Assembly (NCBI GenBank): GCA_002737625.1
Contig: NSIB01000003.1
Location: 1 to 47,448 of the forward strand
Direction: 5' to 3'
Length of the DNA stretch: 47,448 nucleotides
Origin: Flavobacteriales bacterium
Lineage (GTDB): Bacteria; Bacteroidota; Bacteroidia; NS11-12g; UBA955
Shown: positions 28,096 to 36,258 of the stretch, piece by piece
How positions within the stretch are numbered: the first letter of the stretch is position 1
Layout of the letters: each line of letters opens with the position of its first letter
Made by a program: the position numbers and the translations under genes
Notes under the pieces: model-generated
What the model saw: the letters and a program-made list of their open reading frames with translations, nothing else
Database searches by the model: none
Told to the model about the DNA's origin: nothing

Positions 28096-28758
28096 TCAAT
28101 TTTGGATAATATCCAACTGTCCGTCTTTCATTTGAAGGATTCTGTTGGCGATGTTGGCCAAGGCCATGTTGTGTGTAACAATGACCAATGTTTGGTTAAA
28201 ATCGTCGCGCATTTTTTGGAAATAATCGTGGATCAGGCAAGCGTTTTGGGTGTCGAGATTGCCGGTGGGTTCATCGGCAAAAATTACTTTGGGTTGATTG
28301 AATTGGGCTCTTGCGATGGCCACGCGTTGTTGTTCTCCGCCAGACAGCTGTCCGGGTTTGTGGTGGATGCGATGGGAAAGTCCAAAATAGTCTAGGAGTT
28401 CTTTGCCTCTTTTTTCGGCGGTGCTAATGGAAGTTCCGGCAATCAATCCTGGCATCATAGCATTTTCCAATGCAGTAAATTCGGGTAATAATTGATGAAA
28501 TTGAAATACAAATCCCAGCGAAGAATTTCTAAAATGTGCAAGATGTTTTCCTTTGAGCGTAGAAAGGTTCTGTCCATCAATTTTGATATCTCCTTCATCA
28601 GCCTTATCAAGTGTTCCCAGGATTTGTAGTAAAGTGCTTTTGCCTGCGCCACTTTCGCCAATGATGGACAGGATTTCACCGGCTTCGATGGAAAGGCTTA
28701 CCCCTTTCACCACGTGAAGTGGGCCATAGTACTTGTGTAAATTGTTGCAGAAAACCAT
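28096..28758 (-). CDS. lolD: ABC transporter ATP-binding protein, LolD-like
   Basis: 220-residue ATPase subunit with every motif: Walker A GESGAGKST, Q-loop region 'VFQFHQLLPEFTALENAMMP', signature LSGGEQQRVAIARA, Walker B VIFADEPTGNLD and H-loop VIVTHN. The size and the Q-loop stretch 'FQFHQLLPEFTALEN' are those of the LolD/MacB group, which powers lipoprotein release from the inner membrane. No permease gene lies nearby, so it must work with subunits encoded elsewhere. It is divergent from sucC with 82 bases between the start codons, and the two promoter boxes abut. Confidence 0.85.
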   Translation of the reverse strand: MVFCNNLHKYYGPLHVVKGVSLSIEAGEILSIIGESGAGKSTLLQILGTLDKADEGDIKIDGQNLSTLKGKHLAHFRNSSLGFVFQFHQLLPEFTALENAMMPGLIAGTSISTAEKRGKELLDYFGLSHRIHHKPGQLSGGEQQRVAIARAQFNQPKVIFADEPTGNLDTQNACLIHDYFQKMRDDFNQTLVIVTHNMALANIANRILQMKDGQLDIIQN

Positions 28759-28791
28759 CTTAAAGTTGCGTAATTATGCCTTTAATTGGGT

Positions 28792-28799
28792 CAAAGTTA
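28792..28799 (-). promoter_or_regulatory. -7 box (TAACTTTG) for the LolD-like gene
   Basis: Exact TAnnTTTG on the minus strand, 33 bases before the ATG at 28758. It is separated by only two bases from the opposite box of sucC, so the two promoters cannot be occupied together. Confidence 0.6.
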
Positions 28800-28801
28800 G
28801 T

Positions 28802-28809
28802 TAATTTTG
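28802..28809 (+). promoter_or_regulatory. -7 box (TAATTTTG) for sucC
   Basis: Exact TAnnTTTG on the plus strand, 31 bases before the sucC ATG. Together with the opposite box it forms a near-perfect palindrome CAAAGTTA-gt-TAATTTTG. Confidence 0.6.
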
Positions 28810-28840
28810 CAGCGCAATTATCTAGCATTCTCGCAACAAC

Positions 28841-30055
28841 ATGAATATTCACGAGTATCAAGCCAAAGAAATTCTTAAAAAGTACGGTGTAGCCGTTCAA
28901 GAAGGATTCGTAGCGGAAACAGCCGAACAAGCATCGGAAGCCGCCAAAAAAGTCAAAGAACAGTTCCAATCTGATTGGTGTGTGGTGAAAGCCCAAATAC
29001 ATGCCGGCGGGAGAGGAAAGGGTAAAATCCAAGGCAGCGAACAGCGCGGGGTTCAAGTGGCAAAAAGTGCGGATCAGGCCGGTGAAATAGCTACAAATAT
29101 GTTGGGAGGAACTTTGGTTACCATCCAAACAGGTGCTGCAGGTAAATTAGTAAGTAAAGTGTTGGTGGCTCAAGATGTATTTTATCCTGGAGCGAATGAG
29201 CCCAAGGAATATTATATGAGTGTGTTGTTGGATCGTGCTACCAAACAAAATGTAATCATTTACACTACAGAAGGTGGAATGGATATTGAGGAAGTGGCTG
29301 AGCAACATCCTGAAAAAATCCATAGAGAGTGGGTGAATCCAGCAGTGGGTTTGCAACCTTTCCAAGCGCGCAAAATTGCGTTTAACTTGGGTTTGGAAGG
29401 AAAGCCGTTCAAAGAAATGGTGACTTTTGTTACTGCTTTGTACAAGGCTTACGATGAAACCGATAGTGCGATGTTCGAGATCAACCCAGTATTGAAGACT
29501 TCTGATGATCGAATCATTGCGGTTGATGCGAAGGTGGATTTGGACGATAACGCTTTGTATCGCCATAAAGACTTCTTGGAATTGCGTGATTTGGCCGAAG
29601 AAGATCCAACAGAAGTTGAAGCCGGTAAATACAATTTGAACTATGTAAAATTGGATGGTAACGTGGGTTGCATGGTGAACGGAGCGGGTTTGGCGATGGC
29701 TACCATGGATATCATTAAATTGAGTGGTGGTGAGCCAGCGAATTTCTTGGATGTGGGTGGTACCGCCAATGCAGAAACTGTGGAGTCTGGATTCAGAATT
29801 ATAATGAGCGACCCCAATGTAAAGGCGATTTTGATCAATATTTTCGGTGGTATCGTTCGCTGTGATCGTGTGGCCAATGGAGTTGTTGAGGCGTATCGTA
29901 AAATTGGAGATGTTCAAATCCCAATCATTGTTCGTTTGCAAGGTACCAATGCTGTGGAAGCAAAACGTATCATTGATGAGAGTGGTTTGAAAGTGTATAG
30001 CGCAATTACTTTGTCTGAAGCAGCTGCTTTGGTAGAGCAGGTGTTAAAGGCCTAA
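28841..30055 (+). CDS. sucC: Succinyl-CoA synthetase, beta subunit (ADP-forming)
   Basis: TCA-cycle enzyme subunit that binds nucleotide and joins with SucD to convert succinyl-CoA to succinate with ATP formation. The 404 residues begin '[17 protein letters not shown]' and have an ATP-grasp fold ([17 protein letters not shown]) followed by the CoA-ligase domain ('[20 protein letters not shown]', '[19 protein letters not shown]'). sucD is not adjacent. It is a single-gene unit, closed by a strong terminator. Confidence 0.97.
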   Translation: MNIHEYQAKEILKKYGVAVQEGFVAETAEQASEAAKKVKEQFQSDWCVVKAQIHAGGRGKGKIQGSEQRGVQVAKSADQAGEIATNMLGGTLVTIQTGAAGKLVSKVLVAQDVFYPGANEPKEYYMSVLLDRATKQNVIIYTTEGGMDIEEVAEQHPEKIHREWVNPAVGLQPFQARKIAFNLGLEGKPFKEMVTFVTALYKAYDETDSAMFEINPVLKTSDDRIIAVDAKVDLDDNALYRHKDFLELRDLAEEDPTEVEAGKYNLNYVKLDGNVGCMVNGAGLAMATMDIIKLSGGEPANFLDVGGTANAETVESGFRIIMSDPNVKAILINIFGGIVRCDRVANGVVEAYRKIGDVQIPIIVRLQGTNAVEAKRIIDESGLKVYSAITLSEAAALVEQVLKA

Positions 30056-30076
30056 TTATATAAGAATTTTCTTTGT

Positions 30077-30106
30077 AAAAAGGGAGCCCATGGGCTCCCT
30101 TTTTTT
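30077..30106 (+). terminator. Intrinsic terminator after sucC
   Basis: Fully self-complementary AAAAAGGGAGCCCA/TGGGCTCCCTTTTT with a T-run, beginning 22 bases after the sucC stop. Because it is symmetrical with an A-run before it, it could work in both directions. Confidence 0.9.
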
Positions 30107-30178
30107 GGTACTGTACAATGAAATTGGCAGTGGGTCTGAAAGTGAATAAGGTGGTCCATTGTGCGAATTGTGATCCCA

Positions 30179-30186
30179 TAACTTTG
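30179..30186 (+). promoter_or_regulatory. -7 box (TAACTTTG) for the TPR gene
   Basis: Exact TAnnTTTG match only 5 bases before the ATG at 30192. Transcription from it would begin 2-3 bases before, or at, the start codon. A TTG at 30159-30161 is 17 bases upstream. Confidence 0.6.
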
Positions 30187-30191
30187 ACATC

Positions 30192-33173
30192 ATGAGATTG
30201 GCATTCTATGTCTTGTTAATGACTGTCCTTGGTCCCTTGTTTGGGCAGGAAGGCAAACAAAATCAATTCCCCGAAACCCATTATGATCGGGGGATGGAGT
30301 TGTACCGTGAAGGGCGCTTTAATGCGGCTGTGGCTCAGTTTAGAAATTACCTGAATGTTGCGGGCAATAGTTCTCAGCGATCTGAGGCAGAATACTATTA
30401 TGCAATTTCTAAGTTAAAGGCTCAGCATACCGATGGAGTGGCGTATTTACAGCAGTTTTTGGACCAAAATCCGGGTTCATTAAAAACAAATGAGGCCAAT
30501 TTGGCCTTGGGTGATTTTTACTATTTGAAGCCGAGATATTCCAATGCGTTGCGGTATTATAAAAATGTGGATGAGAAATCGATCGACAAAGAACTTCGCT
30601 CTCGTTTGAACTATCGAAAAGGTTTTTGCTTGGTCAATGCCAAGAAATACAAAGAGGCGGTGGAAGTATTGAAGTCTGTTGCGGATGCTCCCGGCGAGTA
30701 TCGAGATTTGGGCAGTTATTACTATGGATATGCCTGTTTGATGATGGGGGATTATCCACAAGCCATTGCTGCTTTTGAGAGAATCAAGGACAAAGGATAT
30801 GATAATGTGAGATTTTATTTGGCTCAGGTGCATTACCAAATGAGCAACTATGATTTTGCGATTGCCGAATTGGATAAGGTGGGTAATAAAGTGCCTCAGA
30901 ATCAAGTATTTTGGTTGAAAGGCAAGTGTTATTTTAGGAAGAATTCTTTTGAAAAAGCGGCCGAAGCCTATCGTTTGGCGGAGCTTTCTCCGGATACGTT
31001 GAAAGTGGAAGAGCGTTATGAAATTGGATATTCATTCTATCGCACCGGAGATTATGAGGGGAGTTTGAAATGGTTGAGCAGTGTGGCGGCCGAGGGTGAT
31101 AGTTTGTCGCAGATTGCCAGCTTCCAACTCGGAAATGCCTTGATGAAGCAAAAGAACAACCGTGAGGCGATGAATGCTTATGCCGAAGCTTTCCGGACAG
31201 GGTTTGACCCATCCATTGCGGAAATGGCACTGTTTAATCAAGCCAAATTGGCGATTCAATTGGGCGATAACGGCAGCATCGGACTGCTGGATAAGTACGT
31301 CAAATTGTTCCCAAACAACCCCAATGCAAAAGAAGCCACCAAACTCAAAGCGAGGTTGTTGATTAATACGGATAGTTATCGCGAAGCGGTTTCGTTGTTG
31401 GATGGTCTGGGGGAGTTGGATGCGCAAACCGAAGAAGTGTATCAAAAAGTAACCCTGGCTCGTGGGATGGAGTTGTATAAGGCTCGCAATTTAAAAGGAG
31501 CAATAGAACTGTTCGATAAATGCGCATCAAAGCGAACCAATATGGATCTGAACGCGCAGTCGAAGTTTTGGAAAGCCGAAACTTTGATGCTCATGGGCGA
31601 AGAGGCGGCAGCAACAAAAGCCTATCAAGAATTCATGGATATGCCATCTGCCAGTTCAACGGAAATGTACCCGTACGCCTACTACGGTTTGGGTTACATG
31701 AAGTTTCAGCAGAAGAAATACGATGAAGCAGCGAGCAATTTTAGTCGTTTTACCACCCAAGCCGCTCAAGGTCGTTACGACGAAAGAATGGTTCACGATG
31801 GCTACTTGCGTTTGGGCGATTGTAACTTCATGACAAAACAATTGACCGAGTCAGTGAAGGCTTATGCTTATGTAACTGGTAAAAAGGGAACGGATGCGGA
31901 TTATGCTTTGTATCAAAGTGGGTTGATTTATGGCTTGCTAACAAAAAGCGAGGAGAAGGTGACTACCATGAAGCGGTTGATTACAGATTTTCCGAATTCT
32001 CGTTTTGTTGTGGATGCCTATTTTGAGTGTGCTGAGGAATATATGGTAATGGGCAGAAGCACAGAAGCAGAGAAGTATTACAGCGATATCCTTCAGAAAT
32101 TCCCAAACAACCCGAAAGCCAATCGTGCGTATTCTACGTTGGGTAGGATCTATTACAATAACAACAAGTTGAGCAATGCGGTGGAGGTTTATAGCAAGCT
32201 GTACGACAACTATCCGGGCACACCAGAAGCGCAAGCTGCCAACGATATGGTTCGTAAGATCTATTCTGAGCAGGGCGATGCAAAGTCGTATGTGCGATGG
32301 AAGAAAGATCGCGGAGGAATATCAGACAACGATCAAGACAGTTTGATGTATGAAACCGGTTACAATGCCTACGAAAAAGGGGAGTTTGCTGTTGCTAAGA
32401 AAGGTTTTGATGCGTATTTGGCTGACTATCCCAAGGGCTCTTTCTATTTGTCGGCCCATTATTACCTGGCTCAGACCAACGAAGAGTTGAAAAATTCTGG
32501 CGAAGCGATCAAACATTATTCGGTGGTTGCTTTGGCCAATAGCGGAGAGTTGAAAGAAGACGCAGCCTTGGCTGTGTTGAAGTTGAGCGGTGAGAATCCA
32601 ACCTGCGACCAGATATTGGCTTATGTTGAAGTTTTGGAGCCCATTACGCAATCACGTCAGACCAAGCAAAACTGCTGGAAGACGATGATGTATTGTTATG
32701 CGAAGAATGGCAATACAACGGGCTTAGAAACAATTTCTGCCAAGGTATTGGCCGACGAAGGCACTCCAGTAGAGTTGCGCACCGAAGCCAAGTTGATTTT
32801 GGTTAAGGCGGATATCAAAGCGGGTAAGACAGAAAATGCCATGACCGACTTAAAAGACATTTACAGCAAGGAGAACAATCGTTTTGCTGCGGAGGCCAAG
32901 TATTTGGAAGCGGAATTGTTGTATTCACGCGATAGTATTGCTGCTTGTCAGGCCTCTTGTTACATCATATTAGATGAGTTTAACGGGTACGATATGTGGG
33001 TTGGTAAAGCACTGATATTGTTGGGCGATGCGTTTAAAAAGGAAGGCGACTTCTTTAACGCAAAAGCCACTTGGAACGGTGTGATTGAGAATTTTGATGT
33101 TGCTGAGTTGGTCGCCATCGCCAAAGAGAAATTGGCACAATTGGCTGCCGAGCAAGCAAAGAATCCCAAATAA
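30192..33173 (+). CDS. Exported tetratricopeptide-repeat protein
   Basis: 993 residues. A signal peptide (MRLAFYVLLMTVLGPLFGQ) is followed by TPR-type helical pairs through nearly the whole protein, for example 'YDRGMELYREGRFNAAVAQF', 'SYYYGYACLMMGDYPQAIAAF' and 'YSTLGRIYYNNNKLSNAVEVY'. No catalytic motif and no membrane helix after the signal. Such long TPR proteins of the Bacteroidota periplasm act as scaffolds, often linked to envelope or secretion machinery, but I cannot match this one to a named T9SS component. It is a single-gene unit with its own promoter box and terminator. Confidence 0.9.
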   Translation: MRLAFYVLLMTVLGPLFGQEGKQNQFPETHYDRGMELYREGRFNAAVAQFRNYLNVAGNSSQRSEAEYYYAISKLKAQHTDGVAYLQQFLDQNPGSLKTNEANLALGDFYYLKPRYSNALRYYKNVDEKSIDKELRSRLNYRKGFCLVNAKKYKEAVEVLKSVADAPGEYRDLGSYYYGYACLMMGDYPQAIAAFERIKDKGYDNVRFYLAQVHYQMSNYDFAIAELDKVGNKVPQNQVFWLKGKCYFRKNSFEKAAEAYRLAELSPDTLKVEERYEIGYSFYRTGDYEGSLKWLSSVAAEGDSLSQIASFQLGNALMKQKNNREAMNAYAEAFRTGFDPSIAEMALFNQAKLAIQLGDNGSIGLLDKYVKLFPNNPNAKEATKLKARLLINTDSYREAVSLLDGLGELDAQTEEVYQKVTLARGMELYKARNLKGAIELFDKCASKRTNMDLNAQSKFWKAETLMLMGEEAAATKAYQEFMDMPSASSTEMYPYAYYGLGYMKFQQKKYDEAASNFSRFTTQAAQGRYDERMVHDGYLRLGDCNFMTKQLTESVKAYAYVTGKKGTDADYALYQSGLIYGLLTKSEEKVTTMKRLITDFPNSRFVVDAYFECAEEYMVMGRSTEAEKYYSDILQKFPNNPKANRAYSTLGRIYYNNNKLSNAVEVYSKLYDNYPGTPEAQAANDMVRKIYSEQGDAKSYVRWKKDRGGISDNDQDSLMYETGYNAYEKGEFAVAKKGFDAYLADYPKGSFYLSAHYYLAQTNEELKNSGEAIKHYSVVALANSGELKEDAALAVLKLSGENPTCDQILAYVEVLEPITQSRQTKQNCWKTMMYCYAKNGNTTGLETISAKVLADEGTPVELRTEAKLILVKADIKAGKTENAMTDLKDIYSKENNRFAAEAKYLEAELLYSRDSIAACQASCYIILDEFNGYDMWVGKALILLGDAFKKEGDFFNAKATWNGVIENFDVAELVAIAKEKLAQLAAEQAKNPK

Positions 33174-33209
33174 AGAGTTGTTGTAGTTTTATTTCATAGG
33201 GTTAAATGA

Positions 33210-33234
33210 GGGGGCGGGAGCGCCCCCTTTTTTT
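33210..33234 (+). terminator. Intrinsic terminator after the TPR gene
   Basis: GGGGGCG (33210-33216) and CGCCCCC (33221-33227) pair around a ggag loop, then seven Ts. It lies 36 bases after the TPR stop and separates it from the convergent coiled-coil gene, which has no matching A-run for reverse termination. Confidence 0.9.
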
Positions 33235-33271
33235 GCTGTGAAGCAAATATGAAAATTGATTCTAATCGATC

Positions 33272-34177
33272 TTATTTCAAATCCAAAAGGGTAGAACCCA
33301 TTTTGTATCCTTCTGAGTAAATCTCCACCGTGTATTTTCCCGGCTTTAATTGCTCCGTAGGCTTCCAAACTGTGGGTTGTACAGGCTTGGTCTCGTTTTC
33401 AAATACCGCTGAAATCTTGTAGGTGTACTTGCTTGATTTACCATCAATGTCAAATGTCCCACCTTGACCAGAATTGGCAAGTGTTACACCTTCAGGGCCT
33501 GTGATTTTAACATACAAGGTTTTGTCGCCTGCTGCAGCTACATTGTTCTCGTTGATGCTAAAGCTGATTCTAAATGCCTCTACAGCGTTCGCCTTTAAGG
33601 TTCCAGTTTCTTTGCCGGTTAACCACTTCTTTTTCAAGGTTTCGATTTTAACCGCGCTGGCTTGAAGTCTAGATGCCAAACTTTTCAGTTTCGCTTTGTC
33701 AGCAGAAAGATTTGTATTTTCCTTGTTCAAATTATCGTTCTGATTCGTCAAAACTTCATTTTTAGTAATCAATTCTTCATTCTCAGATTCAACTTGGGCC
33801 AAACGGGCTAATAGATCAGCCAATTGCTTGTTTAAGTAATTCACTGCGGCCTGGCTATTCGCTTTATTCGACTTAAGATCGGCTACCAATTTTGCGATTT
33901 CTCTTTTACGACTTACCAATTCCTCAGAAAGAATTAGGTTGTCGCCGGCCAGTGCCAAACTATCCTTTTGATATTGTTCGAGAAGCAATTCTGCTTTCAC
34001 TAGGGCTTCTTCTTTCCCTTTGAGTGTTTCTTCAACTGCGGTTTTGGCTTTTTCCGTGTTGTCTTTTTCAACGCTTACATTGTTTAACATGTAAAGAAGT
34101 ACTGCGATGATTACAACCAAAATTGCGATAATGGTGTACAGCAGCGGCTTGTTGTTGGATTCGTTTTGGTTTTGCAT
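33272..34177 (-). CDS. Membrane-anchored coiled-coil protein of unknown function
   Basis: 301 residues. A short Asn-rich cytoplasmic start (MQNQNESNNKP) is followed by one transmembrane helix (LLYTIIAILVVIIAVLLYML, about 12-31). Then come some 150 residues of heptad-rich coiled coil (SEELVSRKREIAKLVADLKS; 'ESENEELITKNEVLTNQND') and a C-terminal beta domain of about 100 residues (from 'AFRISFSINENNVAAAGD'). The last domain resembles a small immunoglobulin-like fold exposed in the periplasm. I do not recognise a family with known function. It is convergent with the TPR gene and divergent from rfbC. Confidence 0.78.
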   Translation of the reverse strand: MQNQNESNNKPLLYTIIAILVVIIAVLLYMLNNVSVEKDNTEKAKTAVEETLKGKEEALVKAELLLEQYQKDSLALAGDNLILSEELVSRKREIAKLVADLKSNKANSQAAVNYLNKQLADLLARLAQVESENEELITKNEVLTNQNDNLNKENTNLSADKAKLKSLASRLQASAVKIETLKKKWLTGKETGTLKANAVEAFRISFSINENNVAAAGDKTLYVKITGPEGVTLANSGQGGTFDIDGKSSKYTYKISAVFENETKPVQPTVWKPTEQLKPGKYTVEIYSEGYKMGSTLLDLK

Positions 34178-34262
34178 ATTGCTAAATGTTTAGAAATCTT
34201 GTGCAAGTAAATGACAAACTTCTTGCCAAAGCGGATTTTTGGGCAGTGATTTGTATTTATTT

Positions 34263-34802
34263 ATGCGAATAACGGAATTATTGCCCAATTTATTACTAAT
34301 CGAGCCAAAGGTTTTTGAAGACCATAGGGGTCATTTTTTTGAGAGTTTTCGTGAGGATGTATTAAAAGAACACGGATTAACTGCGCCATTTGTTCAAGAC
34401 AACCAGAGTCTATCTCATCGGGGCATACTTCGCGGGTTACATTTTCAGCAGGCCCCCTATGCCCAAGGCAAATTTGTTCGGGTTATCACGGGTGCTGTTT
34501 TGGATGTGGCTTTGGATATTCGCAAAGATTCCCCTACCTATGGCCAATTTGTTGCAGAGGAACTCACTGCCAGCAATAAAAGGATGCTCTATATACCGCC
34601 GGGTTTTGCGCATGGCTTTGCGACTTTGGAAGACAATACAATCTTTACCTATAAATGCACCGATTACTATTACCCTGAATCGGAGGGAGGCATATTGTGG
34701 AATAGCGCATCGTTAAACATCCCTTGGGGATTGGAAAATCCTGTTTTGTCGGCCAAAGATGAGTTATTGTCTGACTTTGCTCATTTTATTTCTCCTTTTT
34801 AA
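34263..34802 (+). CDS. rfbC: dTDP-4-dehydrorhamnose 3,5-epimerase
   Basis: Epimerises dTDP-4-keto-6-deoxyglucose during dTDP-L-rhamnose synthesis for surface glycans. The 179 residues from ATG 34263 open with the family's 'IEPKVFEDHRGHFFESF', carry the catalytic His in 'RGLHFQ' and the dimer-interface 'IPPGFAHGFATLED', then 'YKCTDYYYPESEGGILWN'. The track start at 34239 is a TTG. The other three rhamnose genes (rfbA, B, D) are not in the window, so this gene is isolated from its pathway. Confidence 0.95.
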   Translation: MRITELLPNLLLIEPKVFEDHRGHFFESFREDVLKEHGLTAPFVQDNQSLSHRGILRGLHFQQAPYAQGKFVRVITGAVLDVALDIRKDSPTYGQFVAEELTASNKRMLYIPPGFAHGFATLEDNTIFTYKCTDYYYPESEGGILWNSASLNIPWGLENPVLSAKDELLSDFAHFISPF

Positions 34803-34825
34803 TTGTCATTTTTGAGGAATTAACC

Positions 34826-35779
34826 ATGGAACAATCACAAAAAACGGAAGCATTAATTGTTGAATTGCGCGCAAAATTTGAGGCCAGCGGACAGAGTATT
34901 AATGATTATTTGGAGGGGATGTTGGTGGGGAACTATGAACCCTATTGGCGTTACATCGCGGTGGATGCGTTGTTGGGTTTGCAACAGCCCAAGACCGATT
35001 TACCCGATGAGATGATATTTATTGGGTATCACCAAATCACAGAGTTGTATTTCAAATTGATACTTCACGAATTGGATCAAATGCGTGATGTGAATTTGGG
35101 CGGCAAACGATTTGCGGATAAACTATGTAGGATTCGTAGATATTTTAATAACCTGATTTACAGTTTTGATATCATGATAGACGGGATGGAGAAGGAGCAA
35201 TTCTTGAAGTTTCGGATGGCTTTGTTGCCCGCGAGTGGGTTTCAAAGTGCACAATTCCGTTTGATTGAAATGGCGTTTACGGATTTAAACAATTTGGCAT
35301 TGGCCGAGCAACGCGAGGCCTTAATAGGACAGAATTTGGAAACGCAATACAACGCAATCTATTGGAAACAAGGTGCTGTGGTTGTAGAAACGGGTAAGAA
35401 AACACTGACATTAACTCAGTTTGAAGACGCTCATCAAGATCAGTTTTTGCAATGGGCCGCCAAATGGCAGGACAATAACCTATGGCAAATGGCTCAAAAG
35501 CTTATGTCGTTGGGAGAATTTACCGACGAACTCCGCGAAGAGTTCCGTATGTTAGATACTTGTCTGAATGTCAATTGGAGATTGTCGCATTATCGCTCCG
35601 CCGTTCGATACCTGGCCAATTCCGATTCAGGCGCTGATGCCCCCGCAACCGGTGGTACCAATTGGCAGAAGTTCCTGCCTCCGCGTTTTCAAAAAATCGT
35701 TTCTTTCCCTGGACTTTGGAGCGAAGAAGAATTGCAGAACTGGGGTAAAGGTTGGGTTGAAGAGCAATTGACGCGCTAA
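34826..35779 (+). CDS. kynA: Tryptophan 2,3-dioxygenase
   Basis: Haem enzyme that opens the tryptophan indole ring to N-formylkynurenine, the first step of the kynurenine route. Motifs in the 317 residues: 'FIGYHQITELYFKLILHELD' (the substrate-site HQxxELxFK), 'FRMALLPASGFQSAQFR', and the haem-ligand His in 'LSHYRSAVRYL' followed by ATGGTNWQKFLPP. It is 23 bases after rfbC; a one-mismatch -7 box (CATTTTTG, 34807-34814) precedes it. It could supply NAD synthesis or tryptophan breakdown, but no further kynurenine genes are in view. Confidence 0.95.
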   Translation: MEQSQKTEALIVELRAKFEASGQSINDYLEGMLVGNYEPYWRYIAVDALLGLQQPKTDLPDEMIFIGYHQITELYFKLILHELDQMRDVNLGGKRFADKLCRIRRYFNNLIYSFDIMIDGMEKEQFLKFRMALLPASGFQSAQFRLIEMAFTDLNNLALAEQREALIGQNLETQYNAIYWKQGAVVVETGKKTLTLTQFEDAHQDQFLQWAAKWQDNNLWQMAQKLMSLGEFTDELREEFRMLDTCLNVNWRLSHYRSAVRYLANSDSGADAPATGGTNWQKFLPPRFQKIVSFPGLWSEEELQNWGKGWVEEQLTR

Positions 35780-35791
35780 TTATTAATTTCA

Positions 35792-36202
35792 ATGTCCAAC
35801 GAAACACCGCAATCTATTCCAAACGAAACGCCGCATTTTCAGGAAACTGTAATGCCGTCTGCTGAACCAATCACTTTGGTGGAGGCCCAGGCGATGGTAG
35901 ACAATTGGATTAAAACCGTAGGCGTTCGTTATTTTTCAGAACTTACCAATACCGCCGTTTTAATGGAAGAAGTGGGTGAATTGGCTCGTTTGATGTCGAG
36001 GAGCTACGGCGACCAATCCTTTAAATCCGGGGAAAAACAAGGTCCCGAAGCACTCGGCGATGAAATGTCTGATGTGCTATTTGTGTTGATCTGTTTGGCC
36101 AATCAAACAGGAGTTGACTTAACCCAAGCGTTTTATCGAGGTATGGAAAAGCGGACGAAACGGGATGCGGAACGACATAAAAACAATCCTAAGTTGGGTT
36201 GA
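35792..36202 (+). CDS. MazG-like nucleotide pyrophosphohydrolase
   Basis: 136 residues with one MazG-type four-helix domain: MEEVGELARLMSRSYG supplies the EExxE-type metal site and 'ALGDEMSDVLFVLICLAN' the ExxD site. The 'DNWIKTVGVRYFSELTN' stretch is typical of the single-domain Bacteroidota group. The first 20 residues (MSNETPQSIPNETPHFQETV) are a low-complexity extension; a second Met at residue 21 is nearer the family's usual start. It is 12 bases after the dioxygenase and probably co-transcribed. Substrate unknown. Confidence 0.85.
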   Translation: MSNETPQSIPNETPHFQETVMPSAEPITLVEAQAMVDNWIKTVGVRYFSELTNTAVLMEEVGELARLMSRSYGDQSFKSGEKQGPEALGDEMSDVLFVLICLANQTGVDLTQAFYRGMEKRTKRDAERHKNNPKLG

Positions 36203-36243
36203 TTGCAGAGGGCAAAGGGAAAACAAAGCGGCGATTTAATCGT

Positions 36244-36251
36244 TAACTTTG
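36244..36251 (+). promoter_or_regulatory. -7 box (TAACTTTG) of the mevalonate operon
   Basis: Exact TAnnTTTG, 7 bases before the GTG start of fni at 36259. It would drive the six-gene mevalonate run (fni to ubiA) from a start point about 3-4 bases upstream of the GTG. No convincing -33 TTTG at 20 bases. Confidence 0.58.
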
Positions 36252-36258
36252 CGTTGCC

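Noticed and set aside
29147-29941. 264-residue minus-strand ORF opposite sucC
   Set aside because: Shadow of a highly conserved gene, His/Ile/Asn-rich without any recognisable domain.
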